Source of the DNA: Magnetospirillum sp. ME-1
Lineage (GTDB): Bacteria; Pseudomonadota; Alphaproteobacteria; Rhodospirillales; Magnetospirillaceae
Reading direction: 5' to 3'
DNA length: 64,000 nt
Assembly: GCF_002105535.1 (NCBI RefSeq)
Contig: NZ_CP015848.1
Location: 4,168,985-4,232,984 of the forward strand
Shown here: piece after piece, positions 42,347 to 52,320 of the stretch
How positions within the stretch are numbered: position 1 is the stretch's first letter
Layout of the letters: each line of letters opens with the position of its first letter
The notes under the pieces: generated by a model
Database searches by the model: none
Told to the model about the DNA's origin: nothing
Seen by the model: only the letters and a program-made list of their open reading frames with translations
Translations under genes and position numbers: made by a program

Positions 42347-43600
42347 TTACAGGCCGCGCAGCACCAGCGAGGCGTTGGTGCCGCCGAACCCGAACGAGTT
42401 GGACAGCGCCACCTTGATCTTGCGCTCCTTGGCCTTCAGCGGCACCAGGTCGATGTCGCAGCCCTCGTCCGGATTGTGGAGGTTGAGGGTGGGCGGGGCG
42501 ACCTGATCGCGGATGGCCAGCAGCGAGTAGATGGCTTCCACCGCACCGGCGGCGCCCAACAGGTGGCCGATGGCCGACTTGGTGGACGACATGCTGATGT
42601 TGTAGGCGTGGCCGCCGAACACCTGCTTGACCGCACCCAGCTCGATGGTGTCGCCCATGGTGGCGGTGCCGTGGGCGTTGACGTAGTCGATCTCTTCGAC
42701 ATTGATGCCGGCCCGCTTGATGGCGGCCTTCATGGCGCGCACGGCGCCATTGCCGTCCTCGGCGGGAGCGGTGATGTGATGGGCGTCGCCGGACATGCCG
42801 TAGCCGATCACCTCGCCGTAGATCTTGGCGCCGCGCTTCTTGGCGTGCTCCAGCTCTTCCAGCACCACGACGCCGGCGCCCTCGCCCATGACGAAGCCGT
42901 CACGGTCGCGGTCCCAGGGACGGGACGCTTCGGTCGGGCGATCGTTGTAGCTGGTGCACAGCGCCTTGGCGGCGGCAAAGCCGGCGATGCCGAGGCGGTG
43001 GATGGCGGCTTCGGCGCCGCCGGCCACCATGACGTCGGCATCATCGAACTGGATGATGCGGGCGGCGTCGCCGATGGCGTGGGCCCCGGTGGCGCAGGCG
43101 GTAACCACCGCGTGGTTCGGTCCCTTGAAGCCGTACTTGATCGACAGATGGCCAGAGACCAGGTTGATCAGCGCGGCAGGGATGAAGAAGGGGCTGATGC
43201 GGCGCGGACCGGATTTCTCCAGCGTCAGGGCGCCGTCGGCGATGTTGGGCAGACCACCGATGCCCGAACCGATCATCACGCCGGTACGTTCCAGCGATTC
43301 AGCGTCGGAGGGGGTCCAGCCGGAATCCTCGATGGCCTCGGAGGCGGCGGCCAGGCCATAGACGATGAAATCGTCCATGCGGCGGCGATCCTTGGCGGGG
43401 ACGACGGCATCGAGATCAAGCTCGCCCGGAGCGGTACCGCGCGGAATGACACCGGCGATCTGGGCGGCGAGATCGGAAACATCGAAGGCATCGATGCGGC
43501 GGATGCCGGACTGGGCGGCGATCAGACGCTCCCAGTTGACCTTGACACCATTGCCGAGCGGAGTGGTCAGGCCGAGGCCGGTGACGACGACACGTCTCAT
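42347..43600 (-). CDS. fabF: 3-oxoacyl-[acyl-carrier-protein] synthase II
   Basis: The 417-aa condensing enzyme has catalytic Cys169 in HAVVTACATGAHAIG and the two His motifs in VNAHGTATMGDTIE and SSTKSAIGHLLGAAG. The GFGGTNASL end is typical. It elongates fatty acids on ACP. The start MRRVVVTGLG is the conserved one, with AGGG five bases upstream; longer starts are not conserved. Confidence 0.97.
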   Translation of the reverse strand: MRRVVVTGLGLTTPLGNGVKVNWERLIAAQSGIRRIDAFDVSDLAAQIAGVIPRGTAPGELDLDAVVPAKDRRRMDDFIVYGLAAASEAIEDSGWTPSDAESLERTGVMIGSGIGGLPNIADGALTLEKSGPRRISPFFIPAALINLVSGHLSIKYGFKGPNHAVVTACATGAHAIGDAARIIQFDDADVMVAGGAEAAIHRLGIAGFAAAKALCTSYNDRPTEASRPWDRDRDGFVMGEGAGVVVLEELEHAKKRGAKIYGEVIGYGMSGDAHHITAPAEDGNGAVRAMKAAIKRAGINVEEIDYVNAHGTATMGDTIELGAVKQVFGGHAYNISMSSTKSAIGHLLGAAGAVEAIYSLLAIRDQVAPPTLNLHNPDEGCDIDLVPLKAKERKIKVALSNSFGFGGTNASLVLRGL

Positions 43601-43639
43601 GGAACCCTGGCTTTCGGAAAGTGTATGGGACAGATGACG

Positions 43640-43672
43640 GGACGCCGGACCGCGCATTGCGGCCCGACGTCC
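43640..43672 (-). promoter_or_regulatory. intercistronic hairpin between acpP and fabF
   Basis: A 14-bp stem with one or two G-T pairs (GGACGTCGGGCCGC / GCGGTCCGGCGTCC on the minus strand) with a 5-nt loop lies just after the acpP stop. There is no T-run on the minus strand. It may protect the acpP message 3' end and lower fabF relative to acpP. Confidence 0.4.
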
Positions 43673-43680
43673 TTTATCAC

Positions 43681-43914
43681 TTAGGAATTCGCCGTGATGA
43701 AGTCGATGGCGTCCTTCACCGTGAGAATCTTCTCGGCGGCGTCATCGGGGATCTCGACGGAGAATTCTTCTTCGAAGGCCATCACCAGCTCGACGGTGTC
43801 GAGGCTGTCGGCGCCCAGGTCATCGATGAAGGAGGCGTTCTCGGTCACCTTGGCCTCTTCGACGCCCAGATGCTCGACGACGATCTTCTTAACCCGTTCA
43901 GCCACGTCACTCAT
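43681..43914 (-). CDS. acpP: acyl carrier protein
   Basis: This 77-aa acidic four-helix protein has the phosphopantetheine-bearing Ser37 in [20 protein letters not shown]. It carries acyl chains for the Fab enzymes. It is encoded between fabG and fabF. Confidence 0.98.
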   Translation of the reverse strand: MSDVAERVKKIVVEHLGVEEAKVTENASFIDDLGADSLDTVELVMAFEEEFSVEIPDDAAEKILTVKDAIDFITANS

Positions 43915-44164
43915 TTGCGAATCCTCGAAAAGTCTCGTCTATGGGAAAACTGTTTAACGCGCCTCGGCGCCCAGGCCCCGACAGGCGGAAAGTGCCCGTC
44001 TGTACCATACTTTTTAGGCCATTGCCAGCATCGGCGGCCTTATTTTTGACACCTTTTAACTCGCCCTCAAGCGGCGGGCGGGCCACCTCCGTGGCCCTTG
44101 CCTCCCGCGCCATAAGGCGCGCGGCCCGTTGGACCTTGCCAGGATGCCGATTCGGCATCCTGCA

Positions 44165-44902
44165 TTAAATCATCGCCATGCCGCCGTTGACGTGCAGGGT
44201 CTGCCCCGTCACGTAGGCGGCCTCGGCGGAGGCCAGATAGACCACGGCCGCGGCGATTTCTTCCGAGGTGCCCATGCGGCCGGCGGGAATGCCGGCGTTC
44301 AGCTTGGCCTTCTGCTCGTCCGACAGCACGTCGGTCATGGCCGAGGAGATGAAGCCCGGCGCCACGCAGTTCACGGTGATGTTGCGGCTGGCCACTTCCT
44401 GGGCGAGCGCCTTGCTCATGCCGATCATGCCGGCCTTGGAGGCGGCGTAGTTGACCTGCCCCGGATTGCCGGTGACGCCCACGATGGAGGTGATGTTGAT
44501 GATGCGGCCCCAGCGGCGCTTCATCTGGCCCTTGACGGCGGCGCGGCTCAGGCGGAAGGCGGCGGTGAGGTTGACGTCGAGAACCGTCTGCCAGTCCTCG
44601 TCCTTCATGCGCAGCACCAGACCGTCCTTGGTCAGGCCGGCATTGTTGACCAGGATGTCGAGGGAGCCCATGGCCGCCTCGGCGTCCTTGGCCAGCTGCT
44701 CGACGGCCGCCCCGTCCGACAGGTTGGCGGGCAGCACGTGGACGCGCTCGCCCAGTTCGGCGGCCAGGGCGTCCAGCGCCTCCCTGCGGGTGCCGTGCAG
44801 GCCGACGATGGCGCCCTGGGCATGCAGGGCACGAGCGATGGCGCCGCCAATGCCGCCCGAGGCGCCGGTCACCAGGGCGGTCTTGCCGCTAAGATCGAAC
44901 AT
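44165..44902 (-). CDS. fabG: 3-oxoacyl-[acyl-carrier-protein] reductase
   Basis: This 245-aa SDR has the NADPH-binding TGASGGIG (residues 12-19), NNAG near 86-89, and catalytic Ser139, Tyr152 and Lys156 (VNYAASKAGMIG). It reduces beta-ketoacyl-ACP. The 250-bp gap before acpP has no further gene. Confidence 0.97.
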   Translation of the reverse strand: MFDLSGKTALVTGASGGIGGAIARALHAQGAIVGLHGTRREALDALAAELGERVHVLPANLSDGAAVEQLAKDAEAAMGSLDILVNNAGLTKDGLVLRMKDEDWQTVLDVNLTAAFRLSRAAVKGQMKRRWGRIINITSIVGVTGNPGQVNYAASKAGMIGMSKALAQEVASRNITVNCVAPGFISSAMTDVLSDEQKAKLNAGIPAGRMGTSEEIAAAVVYLASAEAAYVTGQTLHVNGGMAMI

Positions 44903-44925
44903 GGGTGTTCTCCGTTTCGTTGATC

Positions 44926-45006
44926 GTCACCCCCGCGCAGGCGGGGGTCCATATCGACGGCGGCACAGCGGCGGGCCGATGGATTCCCGCTTTCGCGGGA
45001 ATGACG
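44926..45006. repeat. palindromic intergenic repeat
   Basis: GTCACCCCCGCGCAGGCGGG leads into GGTCC, and GGATTCCCGC-TTTCGCGGGAATGACG closes the unit. It belongs to the same family as 27227, 52155, 53888 and 54291, and lies between fabD and fabG. Confidence 0.65.
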
Positions 45007-45021
45007 GGGTTCCAGGGAGGC

Positions 45022-45963
45022 CTACAGGCTCTTCAGAAAGGCTTCGATGTCGGCGGGCGTGCCCACCGAGGTGCCCGACAGTTCCTTGTCGATGCGCTTG
45101 GCCAGGCCGCCCAGCACCTTGCCGGAGCCCAGCTCGACCAGGGAGGTCACGCCCTCGGCCTTCATGAACAGCACGCTTTCGCGCCAGCGCACCGTGCCGG
45201 TCACCTGACGCACCAGCAGGTCGCGGATGGCGGCCGGATCGGTGACCTTGGACGCGGTGACGTTGGCCACCAGGGCGACCTTGGGGGCCTGCATATTGAC
45301 CTTGGCCAGGGCCTCCGCCATGGCGTCGGCGGCGGGCTGCATCAGGGCGCAATGGAAGGGGGCGGAGACGGGCAGCGGAATGGCGCGCTTGATGCCCTTC
45401 TCGGCGGCGATCTTGATGGCGCGATCCACGGCGCCCTTGTGGCCCGAAAGCACCACCTGGGAGCCGCCGTTGTCGTTGGCGGCCTCGCAGACCTCGCCTT
45501 CGGCGGCCAGGGCGGCGATTTCCTTGGCCTGCTCCAGCTCGGCGCCCAGCAGGGCGGCCATGGCGCCCACGCCCACCGGCACGGCCTTCTGCATGGCCTG
45601 GCCGCGGATCTTCAGCAGACGTGCGGTATCGGCCACGCTGAAGGTACCGGCGGCGGCCAGGGCGGAATACTCGCCCAGGCTGTGACCGGCCACGAAAGTG
45701 GCGGCCTTGGCGAGGTCGAGGCCACCCTCGGCCTCCAGCACCCGGACCACGGCCATGGACACCGCCATCAGGGCGGGCTGGGCGTTCTCGGTCAGCGTCA
45801 GCTGGTCCTCGGGCCCCTCGAACATCAAGGTGGTGAGCTTCTGCGACAGGGCGTCGTCCACTTCCTGGAACAGCTGGCGGGCCACCGGAAAGGCTTCGGC
45901 CAGTTCGCGGCCCATGCCGACAGCCTGGGATCCCTGGCCGGGAAAGACGAACGCGCGGGTCAT
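45022..45963 (-). CDS. fabD: malonyl-CoA:ACP transacylase
   Basis: This 313-aa acyltransferase has the FPGQGSQ start, nucleophile Ser95 in VAGHSLGEYSAL, and the catalytic His in PVSAPFHCALM. It loads malonyl groups onto ACP. The ATG at 45963 fits the family start and has GAGGGGAG upstream. It heads the fabD-fabG-acpP-fabF order. Confidence 0.97.
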   Translation of the reverse strand: MTRAFVFPGQGSQAVGMGRELAEAFPVARQLFQEVDDALSQKLTTLMFEGPEDQLTLTENAQPALMAVSMAVVRVLEAEGGLDLAKAATFVAGHSLGEYSALAAAGTFSVADTARLLKIRGQAMQKAVPVGVGAMAALLGAELEQAKEIAALAAEGEVCEAANDNGGSQVVLSGHKGAVDRAIKIAAEKGIKRAIPLPVSAPFHCALMQPAADAMAEALAKVNMQAPKVALVANVTASKVTDPAAIRDLLVRQVTGTVRWRESVLFMKAEGVTSLVELGSGKVLGGLAKRIDKELSGTSVGTPADIEAFLKSL

Positions 45964-46237
45964 GGAGAAACTCCCCTCGAAACGATTGGTGGGCGAGAAG
46001 AAAGGCGAGACGCCGCCGCCTGTCAAGCAATCCGTGGAAAAGGGCCGCCCCGGGCCAGTCACCGGCGCCATAAACAAAGGGGATATTTCCATACCCCTAT
46101 CGGCGGTGATACTCTCCGCTCCGCGCCCCATCATCTGGGTTTCTCACCCTTTAGGATAGGGGCGGACGGATCGTGCGACGGCCGACGGGCGGCAGGGAGG
46201 CTTGCCCGAAAGGCCCTATCCAGCGGGGGGAGACGCC

Positions 46238-48397
46238 ATGATCGCGGCAATGATGTCCAATCTGAAGATCGGCCAACGCGTGTGGCTGGCCATCCTGCTT
46301 CCGGCCCTGGCGGCGGTGATTTCCGCCACCCTCATCGACATGGCCAAGTTCCGCGAGATGGAAAAGGCGGAACGCACCGGACGGCTGGCGGGACTGACCA
46401 TGGAAATCAGCGCGGCGGTGCATGAGCTTCAGAAGGAGCGCGGCCTGTCCTCGGCCTTCGCCGCGTCCAAGGGCGCCCGCATGGGCACCGAGCGGACCAG
46501 GCAGCTGGACGCCACCAATCCCCGCCTCAAGACCCTGGGCGACGCCATGGCCGGACTGGGCGGCGGCGTCGGGGAGGAACTGGCCTGGAGCATCGACAAG
46601 GCCGGGCGCGAACTGGCCGGGCTGGCTGCGCTGCGCACCGGGGTGGAGCGCCTGGACATTACCGGGCCGCAGTCCGTTTCCCGCTATTCGGTGCTGATCG
46701 AATCCCTGCTGGGGGTGGCGGAAAAACTGACCGCCACCGAAACCGACCAGGACACCGGCAACCTGATCGCCGCCTATCTGGAGCTGATGCGCGCCAAGGA
46801 AAGCGCCGGCATCGAGCGCGCCACCGGGGCCAGCGGCCTTGCCGTGGGCATGGACGAGGCCGTCCGCCAGCGCATCGCCGCCCTGGCCGCCGTGCAGGAT
46901 ACCCATGTGCGGGCCTACGCGGTCCGCGCCACGCCGTCGCAGCGCCGGGCCCTGCAGACGGTGCTGGAGACCCCGGCCTCGGCCGAATTCGCCGCCTTCC
47001 GCAAGCAGGTGCTGGAGGCCAATGCCGGCGAACTCACCTCGGAACGCTGGTTCGCCGCCGCCACCCGGCGCATCGACCTGATGAAGGGCGTCGAGGATTC
47101 CCTGGCCGCCGACCTTTCCGCCGGCATCGGCGCCATCCGGGCCAATGCCGCCCGCTCGGCCGCCGCCATCACCGCCGCCCTGGTCCTTGCCCTGGTGACG
47201 GGCGCCTTGATCGTGGTGACCTTGACCCGCTCCATCACCCGCCCGGTGGCCAACCTGACCGGCGCCATGCTGCGTCTCGCCGACCGCGATCTCGCCGTCG
47301 AGGTGGATGGCGGCGAGCGCCGGGACGAGATCGGCGCCATGGCCCGTGCCGTCGCGGTGTTCAAGGACAACGCCATCGCCGTGGCCCGCATGGAGGCCGA
47401 ACAGGAACGCCTGCGCGACCAGGCCGAGGCCGAGCGCCGCGCCGCCCTTCAGGCCATGGCCGAAACCATCGAGACCGAGACGGGACAGGTGGTCGCCAAG
47501 GTCGAGGACGGCAGCCGCAAGGCGGTCGGAGCCGCAGAGGAGATGGCCGCCTCGGCGCTGCGGGTGGAGGACAATTCCCAGCGCGTCGCCGCCGCCGCCG
47601 AGCAGAGCCTGGCCAACGCCCAGACCATGGCGGGCGCCGCCGAGGAGCTGACCTCGTCCATCCGCGAGATCTCGGCCCAGGTATCGTCGTCGTCGACCCT
47701 GGTGGCCGAGGCGGTGGTGGCCGCCGGCGACGCCGACCAGACGGTGGCGACCCTGCTCGACTCGGTGGCCCGCATCGACGGCGTGGTGGCCATGATCGCC
47801 GCCATCGCCGGCCAGACCCGGCTGCTGGCGCTTAACGCCACCATCGAATCGGCCCGCGCCGGCGAGGCGGGCAAGGGCTTCGCGGTGGTGGCCTCCGAGG
47901 TTAAGCGCCTGGCCGACCAGACCGGCGGCCAGACCGAGGAGATCGCCGCCCGCATCGAGGAACTGAAGACCATGGCCGCCCATGTGGGCGAGGCCATCGC
48001 CGCCACCGTCCAGGTAATCCGCAAGGTCGAGGCCATCGCCGGCTCGGTGGCGGCCGCCGTGGAGGAACAGGACGCTGCCACCAAGGAGATCGCCCGCAAC
48101 GTCACCCAATCGGCCGAGGCGGCGCGCGAGGTCACCGAGCGCATCATCCTGGTGGCCGACGAGGCGCGGCGCAGCGGCGCCGAGGCCAGCGCCGTCACCT
48201 CGCTGCTGGCCGGCATGGCGGCCCAGGTGGGCGAGCTGGGCCAGGTGCTGAACCGGGTGGTGCGCACCGCCGCCCCCGAGGTGGACCGCCGCCACGAGCC
48301 GCGCTTAGGTCCGCAGGCGCGGCTCGCGGCTCCGGCGGAGCGAACGGCGGAGGCCTCCGCCCCCGCCGTCATGAACGCGGCCTTGCAGCCAGCCTGA
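46238..48397 (+). CDS. methyl-accepting chemotaxis protein with NIT sensor domain (719 aa)
   Basis: A first membrane helix (residues 13-32) precedes a nitrate/nitrite-sensing type (NIT) helical domain. Its motif is visible in [19 protein letters not shown] and later [21 protein letters not shown] second helix near 318-340, HAMP ([20 protein letters not shown]) and the signalling domain follow; the tip near 520-560 reads [20 protein letters not shown]. It probably guides the cell by nitrate, nitrite or a related anion. GGGGGGAG is the ribosome-binding site. It is divergent from fabD. Confidence 0.9.
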   Translation: MIAAMMSNLKIGQRVWLAILLPALAAVISATLIDMAKFREMEKAERTGRLAGLTMEISAAVHELQKERGLSSAFAASKGARMGTERTRQLDATNPRLKTLGDAMAGLGGGVGEELAWSIDKAGRELAGLAALRTGVERLDITGPQSVSRYSVLIESLLGVAEKLTATETDQDTGNLIAAYLELMRAKESAGIERATGASGLAVGMDEAVRQRIAALAAVQDTHVRAYAVRATPSQRRALQTVLETPASAEFAAFRKQVLEANAGELTSERWFAAATRRIDLMKGVEDSLAADLSAGIGAIRANAARSAAAITAALVLALVTGALIVVTLTRSITRPVANLTGAMLRLADRDLAVEVDGGERRDEIGAMARAVAVFKDNAIAVARMEAEQERLRDQAEAERRAALQAMAETIETETGQVVAKVEDGSRKAVGAAEEMAASALRVEDNSQRVAAAAEQSLANAQTMAGAAEELTSSIREISAQVSSSSTLVAEAVVAAGDADQTVATLLDSVARIDGVVAMIAAIAGQTRLLALNATIESARAGEAGKGFAVVASEVKRLADQTGGQTEEIAARIEELKTMAAHVGEAIAATVQVIRKVEAIAGSVAAAVEEQDAATKEIARNVTQSAEAAREVTERIILVADEARRSGAEASAVTSLLAGMAAQVGELGQVLNRVVRTAAPEVDRRHEPRLGPQARLAAPAERTAEASAPAVMNAALQPA

Positions 48398-48406
48398 TGG
48401 CGGCCG

Positions 48407-49570
48407 TCAACCCGCCAGACAGCTGCGGAGCCGGGTGAACAGGGCCGGAGGCATCTTCTCGATGAAGCTGACGAACACCCCGCCCAGGGTGTTGGCCTTG
48501 ACCTGCGAGCACCAGAAATCCACTGTCGCCTCGTTGGTGCCCACCGCGTGCAGGCCGAGGATCATCTTCTTGCTGTTGGCGGAACCGATGGCTTTCAGGG
48601 TGTCGTTGATCATGTTGGGAATGAAGGTTTCGTATGGCAATCCGCCCGGCCCCCGGACGCAGCCCGGGGCGGGACTGGTGGCCGAGCAGAACTCCGATCC
48701 CCAGAACGCCATGGCGGCGTAATAGGTGGGTGCCGGCTGCACCTGGGCCAGCCAGCCTTTGTCCACATCGGTGAGATAGGTGATGATGCTGGTCTTGCCC
48801 TGGGTGGCAAGCCCCTGGACGGTGGCGTTGATCTTGGCCTGATCCATGGGGCATTCCCTGTCGATATCGACGCCGCCCCAACGGCCACCGCCGGCATTGA
48901 CCACCGCATCCACGTTCCAGTTGTCGGAATTGCAGCCATCGCCGCCCAGAACATAGGTCAGCACCTTGGCGGCGTTGGCCAGGGCGGCCGGCGGACCGTC
49001 ATTGGCATTGCGCTGGCCCGGACTGTTGCACGGTCCGTTGCGCAGGCTGGAAACGCAGGTGATGTAGCCGAGATTGAGGATATCCAGCTGTCCGGTCGAA
49101 GCGGGCAACGGCGTATTCCATCCGTCGTCGCCCACCCAGCCGCCGAGGATGTATTTGCCCGCCGGACCGGGAGGCGTCGGGCCGGGCGGCGTGGGGGCCG
49201 GCCCGGTCGAGCATTCGCCCGTCCCCGGATTGACGTTGAAGTTGATGGGGGCGTAATCGGTGCGATAGTCGGTCAGGCCCTTGCAGACGGTCTTTCCCGC
49301 CACCTGCGCCCAGATCGCCTGCGTGTTGCAGCTGCCCAGGGCGCCGCTGGTGACGTAAGCGGACTGACCGGCGGCGATGGAGCCGTAATCAACGGTGCCG
49401 CCGTTGCCGCAGACCAGGGTATAGGCTCCCGGTTGGAACAGGCCGGTAATGGTGACGTCGCCGGGATTGGTCCCGGTTCCCGCGATCGCGCCCGCCATCG
49501 CCTGCGATACCGGCAGAATCATCCCGAAGGCCATGATCCAGGCCCCCATTTCCCGTACGATGCCGTTCAT
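48407..49570 (-). CDS. secreted protein with Pro-rich linker and hydrolase-like C-terminal domain (387 aa)
   Basis: A signal peptide (IMAFGMILPVSQAMA) is followed by a roughly 100-residue domain with paired cysteines. A PTPPGPTPPGPAG linker and a C-terminal domain of about 240 residues come next. The latter has phrases reminiscent of a TIM-barrel glycosidase of the GH18-like kind (ILGGWVGDDGWNTPL, LDILNLGYITC, SIITYLTDVDKGW, KKMILGLHAVG), but a DxxDxDxE motif is not visible. It may be an exported carbohydrate-binding or hydrolytic protein. Start ATG 49570 has GGGAGGGG upstream. Confidence 0.6.
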   Translation of the reverse strand: MNGIVREMGAWIMAFGMILPVSQAMAGAIAGTGTNPGDVTITGLFQPGAYTLVCGNGGTVDYGSIAAGQSAYVTSGALGSCNTQAIWAQVAGKTVCKGLTDYRTDYAPINFNVNPGTGECSTGPAPTPPGPTPPGPAGKYILGGWVGDDGWNTPLPASTGQLDILNLGYITCVSSLRNGPCNSPGQRNANDGPPAALANAAKVLTYVLGGDGCNSDNWNVDAVVNAGGGRWGGVDIDRECPMDQAKINATVQGLATQGKTSIITYLTDVDKGWLAQVQPAPTYYAAMAFWGSEFCSATSPAPGCVRGPGGLPYETFIPNMINDTLKAIGSANSKKMILGLHAVGTNEATVDFWCSQVKANTLGGVFVSFIEKMPPALFTRLRSCLAG

Positions 49571-49703
49571 GCCATCCCCTCCCATTGCGCCGGAATTGGC
49601 GCCGCATCAATTTTTACGTATTTTCTGCAAGTTTCAACCCGCTTTAATTGTATACATCGCGGGACGCCGGTTTCAGGCGGGCAAATCCCGTCCGCTCATC
49701 CGC

Positions 49704-49731
49704 TTGCATCCCGATTCGATTTGTGTATAGT
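49704..49731 (+). promoter_or_regulatory. predicted sigma-70 promoter of rpsF
   Basis: TTGCAT (49704-49709), a 16-nt spacer and TATAGT (49726-49731) are followed by GCGCCCCTT. The arrangement and the 15-mer TATAGTGCGCCCCTT are shared with the rpsD promoter. Confidence 0.6.
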
Positions 49732-49835
49732 GCGCCCCTTCCAACCCTTGCCGGCATCCCGAAAGGGGGTGTCGGCTATGCCTGTTCGTCCATCGGGGGC
49801 GATATGGGAAGAGAAAAGCCGTAAGGGGTTTTACA

Positions 49836-50270
49836 ATGTCGTTGTACGAATGCGTGTTCATCGCGCGCCAGGATATTTCCACCCCGCAGGTGGAAGCCCT
49901 GACCGAAGAACTCTCCAACATCATCACCCAGGGCGGCGGCTCGGTCTCCAAGAAGGAGTACTGGGGCCTGCGCAACATCGCCTACCGGGTGAAGAAGAAT
50001 CGCAAGGGCCACTACGTCCTGCTGAACATCGATGCGCCGTCGGCCGCCGTCAAGGAGATGGAGCGCCAGATGTCGATCAATGAGGACGTGCTGCGCACGT
50101 TGACCATCCGCGTCGAGGAACTCGAAGAGGGTCCGTCGGCCATGATGCAGTCCAAGTCCCGCGACGACCGTCCGCGTCGTGGCGAGGGCGATGACCGCCC
50201 CCGCCGTGACGACCGCGAGGATCGTCCGCGCCGCGACCGTGAACCCCGCCGTATGGAAGGAGGCGAATAA
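49836..50270 (+). CDS. rpsF: 30S ribosomal protein S6
   Basis: The 144-aa product has the S6 core ([39 protein letters not shown]) and a long C-terminal tail of about 40 residues with repeats of DDRPRR. It pairs with S18 on the 30S platform. Its stop overlaps the rpsR start by one base. Confidence 0.97.
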   Translation: MSLYECVFIARQDISTPQVEALTEELSNIITQGGGSVSKKEYWGLRNIAYRVKKNRKGHYVLLNIDAPSAAVKEMERQMSINEDVLRTLTIRVEELEEGPSAMMQSKSRDDRPRRGEGDDRPRRDDREDRPRRDREPRRMEGGE

Positions 50271-50542
50271 TGACCGAGGTCAAGACCGAGCGTCCCCGCC
50301 CCGCCGCTGGCGGCGCCCCCCGTCGTCCGTTCTTCCGCCGCCGCAAGACCTGCCCGTTCTCGGGCGAGGGCGCGCCGAAGATCGATTACAAGGACATCAA
50401 GCTGCTGTCGCGGTTCATCTCCGAGCGCGGCAAGATCGTCCCCTCTCGCATCACCGCGGTGTCTGCCAAGAAGCAGCGTGAACTGGCCCAGGCCATCAAG
50501 CGCGCCCGCTTCCTGGGCCTGCTGCCCTACGTGGTGAAGTGA
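50270..50542 (+). CDS. rpsR: 30S ribosomal protein S18
   Basis: The 90-aa product has [20 protein letters not shown] and the C-terminal [16 protein letters not shown], the S18 signature with its single cysteine retained. It binds S6. It starts within the rpsF stop codon. Confidence 0.97.
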   Translation: MTEVKTERPRPAAGGAPRRPFFRRRKTCPFSGEGAPKIDYKDIKLLSRFISERGKIVPSRITAVSAKKQRELAQAIKRARFLGLLPYVVK

Positions 50543-50564
50543 GTTTAGGTTCGGCCAGGTCGCC

Positions 50565-51518
50565 GTGACCGGGTCGTTTGGCGTTCCGCTGGCGGCAGGA
50601 TTGGTGTCTTCACTCCTGTTCCTGTCGCTGGCAAAAGGCTTTGCCGCCGGGATGCTGCTCTCTTACCTGGCGCCCCTGCCTGTGATGATGGTGGGGTTGT
50701 ATCGGGGAAACGGAGCAGCCTTGGGGGCGGGTCTGGCCGCGATGGCCGCCGTGGCGCTGACGGCGGGTGGGTTCGCCCCCCTGCCCTTCGCCGTGGCGGT
50801 CTTGCTGCCGAGCCTGGTGGTGGTCCATCGGGCGCTGTTGTGGCGAAGCAACGCCGACAACAGCGTCGAATGGTATCCGCCGGGCCTGGTGCTGGGCTGG
50901 CTGACCGGAATCGGGTTGGCGCTGATCGTGATCGGCGCCCTTCTGGTTCCGGACCGACCGGACGGCGTGGAGAGCGGCGGGCTGCAGTTCTGGGTGACCG
51001 ACACCATCGGCCGCACCCTGGAAATGGTGGCTCCCAACCTCACCAGCGAACAGCGCAAGGCTGTCGCCGACTGGTGGGTGCCGTTCTTCCCGGCCATGGT
51101 CGCCAGTTCGTGGTTGGTGATGGCGGTGGTGAACGCCGTGGCGGCCCAGGGGTTCCTGGTCCGGCTCGGCAGGAACCGGCGGCCCACCCCGTCCTATCGG
51201 GAGCTCGAGCTTCCGCTGTGGCTGGGGGTGGTGCTGGCGGCCGCGGCGGCAACCGGGGCGATGGCCGAGGGCGACCTTGGCTATGTGGCCCGCAGCGCGG
51301 TGGTGGTGACGCTGATACCGTTCGCCCTGTTGGGGCTTGCGACGGTGCACGGATGGGCCGCTGGCCGGCCTAACGCGAGGATGTATCTCGCGGCGATGTA
51401 CGGAGGTCTGTTCCTGGCCTCGGCTTGGGCGTTCATACCCGTGGCCGGCCTGGGACTGGTGAGGTTCATGACGAGATTCCGCCGCGCCGAGTCAAGCGGC
51501 GGCGGCAAGGAGGAATAA
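50565..51518 (+). CDS. DUF2232-family polytopic membrane protein (317 aa)
   Basis: It is a GTG-started protein with about eight hydrophobic segments ([34 protein letters not shown]...). A DUF2232 membrane protein between rpsR and rplI is common in alphaproteobacteria. Its function is not established; transport is possible. It ends two bases before rplI (TAAGATG). Confidence 0.8.
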   Translation: MTGSFGVPLAAGLVSSLLFLSLAKGFAAGMLLSYLAPLPVMMVGLYRGNGAALGAGLAAMAAVALTAGGFAPLPFAVAVLLPSLVVVHRALLWRSNADNSVEWYPPGLVLGWLTGIGLALIVIGALLVPDRPDGVESGGLQFWVTDTIGRTLEMVAPNLTSEQRKAVADWWVPFFPAMVASSWLVMAVVNAVAAQGFLVRLGRNRRPTPSYRELELPLWLGVVLAAAAATGAMAEGDLGYVARSAVVVTLIPFALLGLATVHGWAAGRPNARMYLAAMYGGLFLASAWAFIPVAGLGLVRFMTRFRRAESSGGGKEE

Positions 51519-51519
51519 G

Positions 51520-52077
51520 ATGGAAGTCATTCTGCTCGAGCGAATCGAGAAGCTGGGCCAGATGGGCGACGTGGTCAACGTCAAGCCCGGCTTCGCCCGC
51601 AATTTTCTGCTGCCCCAGAAGAAGGCGCTGCGCGCCTCCAAGGATAACTTGGCCTTCTTCGAGAAGCAGCGCGTCCAGCTCGAGGCCCTGAACCTCAAGC
51701 GTCGCGAGGAAGCCCAGGCCGTGGCCGACAAGATGGCCGGCCTGTCGGTGCTGATGGTGCGTCAGGCGGGCGAGAGCGGCATGCTCTACGGCTCGGTGTC
51801 GGGCAAGGATGTGGCCGACGCCGTGAAGGCCGCCGGCTTCACCATAGAGCGCCGCATGGTCAACCTGGACCAGCCGATCAAGACGCTCGGCTCCTACGGC
51901 GTGCGCATCTCGCTGCATCCGGAAGTGTCGGTGACGGTGACCATCAACGTGGCCCGCTCCGCCGAAGAGGCCGAGCGCGCCGCCGCTGCCGCCGCCGCCG
52001 CCGAGGCTGAGGAAGCCGAGGCTCCGGCCGAGGAAGAGGCTGTCGCCGAGGTCGCCGAGGAAGCCACCGAGGCCTAA
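51520..52077 (+). CDS. rplI: 50S ribosomal protein L9
   Basis: The 185-aa product has the L9 N-domain ([35 protein letters not shown]) and C-domain, plus a 38-residue Ala/Glu-rich acidic tail longer than in E. coli. It is the last ribosomal gene of the operon and is followed by a strong terminator. Confidence 0.97.
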   Translation: MEVILLERIEKLGQMGDVVNVKPGFARNFLLPQKKALRASKDNLAFFEKQRVQLEALNLKRREEAQAVADKMAGLSVLMVRQAGESGMLYGSVSGKDVADAVKAAGFTIERRMVNLDQPIKTLGSYGVRISLHPEVSVTVTINVARSAEEAERAAAAAAAAEAEEAEAPAEEEAVAEVAEEATEA

Positions 52078-52100
52078 GGGTCCCGGCATCTTTCGAAAGG

Positions 52101-52140
52101 ACGGCGGTCGGACGTTTCGGTCCGGCCGCCGTTTTCTTTT
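52101..52140 (+). terminator. terminator of the rpsF-rplI operon
   Basis: ACGGCGGTCGGAC and GTCCGGCCGCCGT form a 13-bp stem (one G-T type mismatch) with a short loop, followed by TTTTCTTTT. Confidence 0.8.
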
Positions 52141-52154
52141 GCGGCACAAGAATT

Positions 52155-52249
52155 CGTCATCCCGGAAACCCGCCAGGGTTATCCGGGATCCATGCCGGGA
52201 AATGGCACCATGGATCCCGGATCTCGGCGTTGCCTCGTCCGGGATGACG
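52155..52249. repeat. palindromic intergenic repeat
   Basis: CGTCATCCCGGAAACCC ... GGATCCATG and CATGGATCCCGGATCTC ... CCGGGATGACG form nested inverted arms. It belongs to the family at 27227, 44926, 53888 and 54291, and lies between the L9 terminator and dnaB. Confidence 0.7.
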
Positions 52250-52320
52250 ACATCGCGACAGGTTACCCCCGATATCCCCGTTATCCACAGGGGGCCGATG
52301 AGCGAGCCTTCTGATAGACT

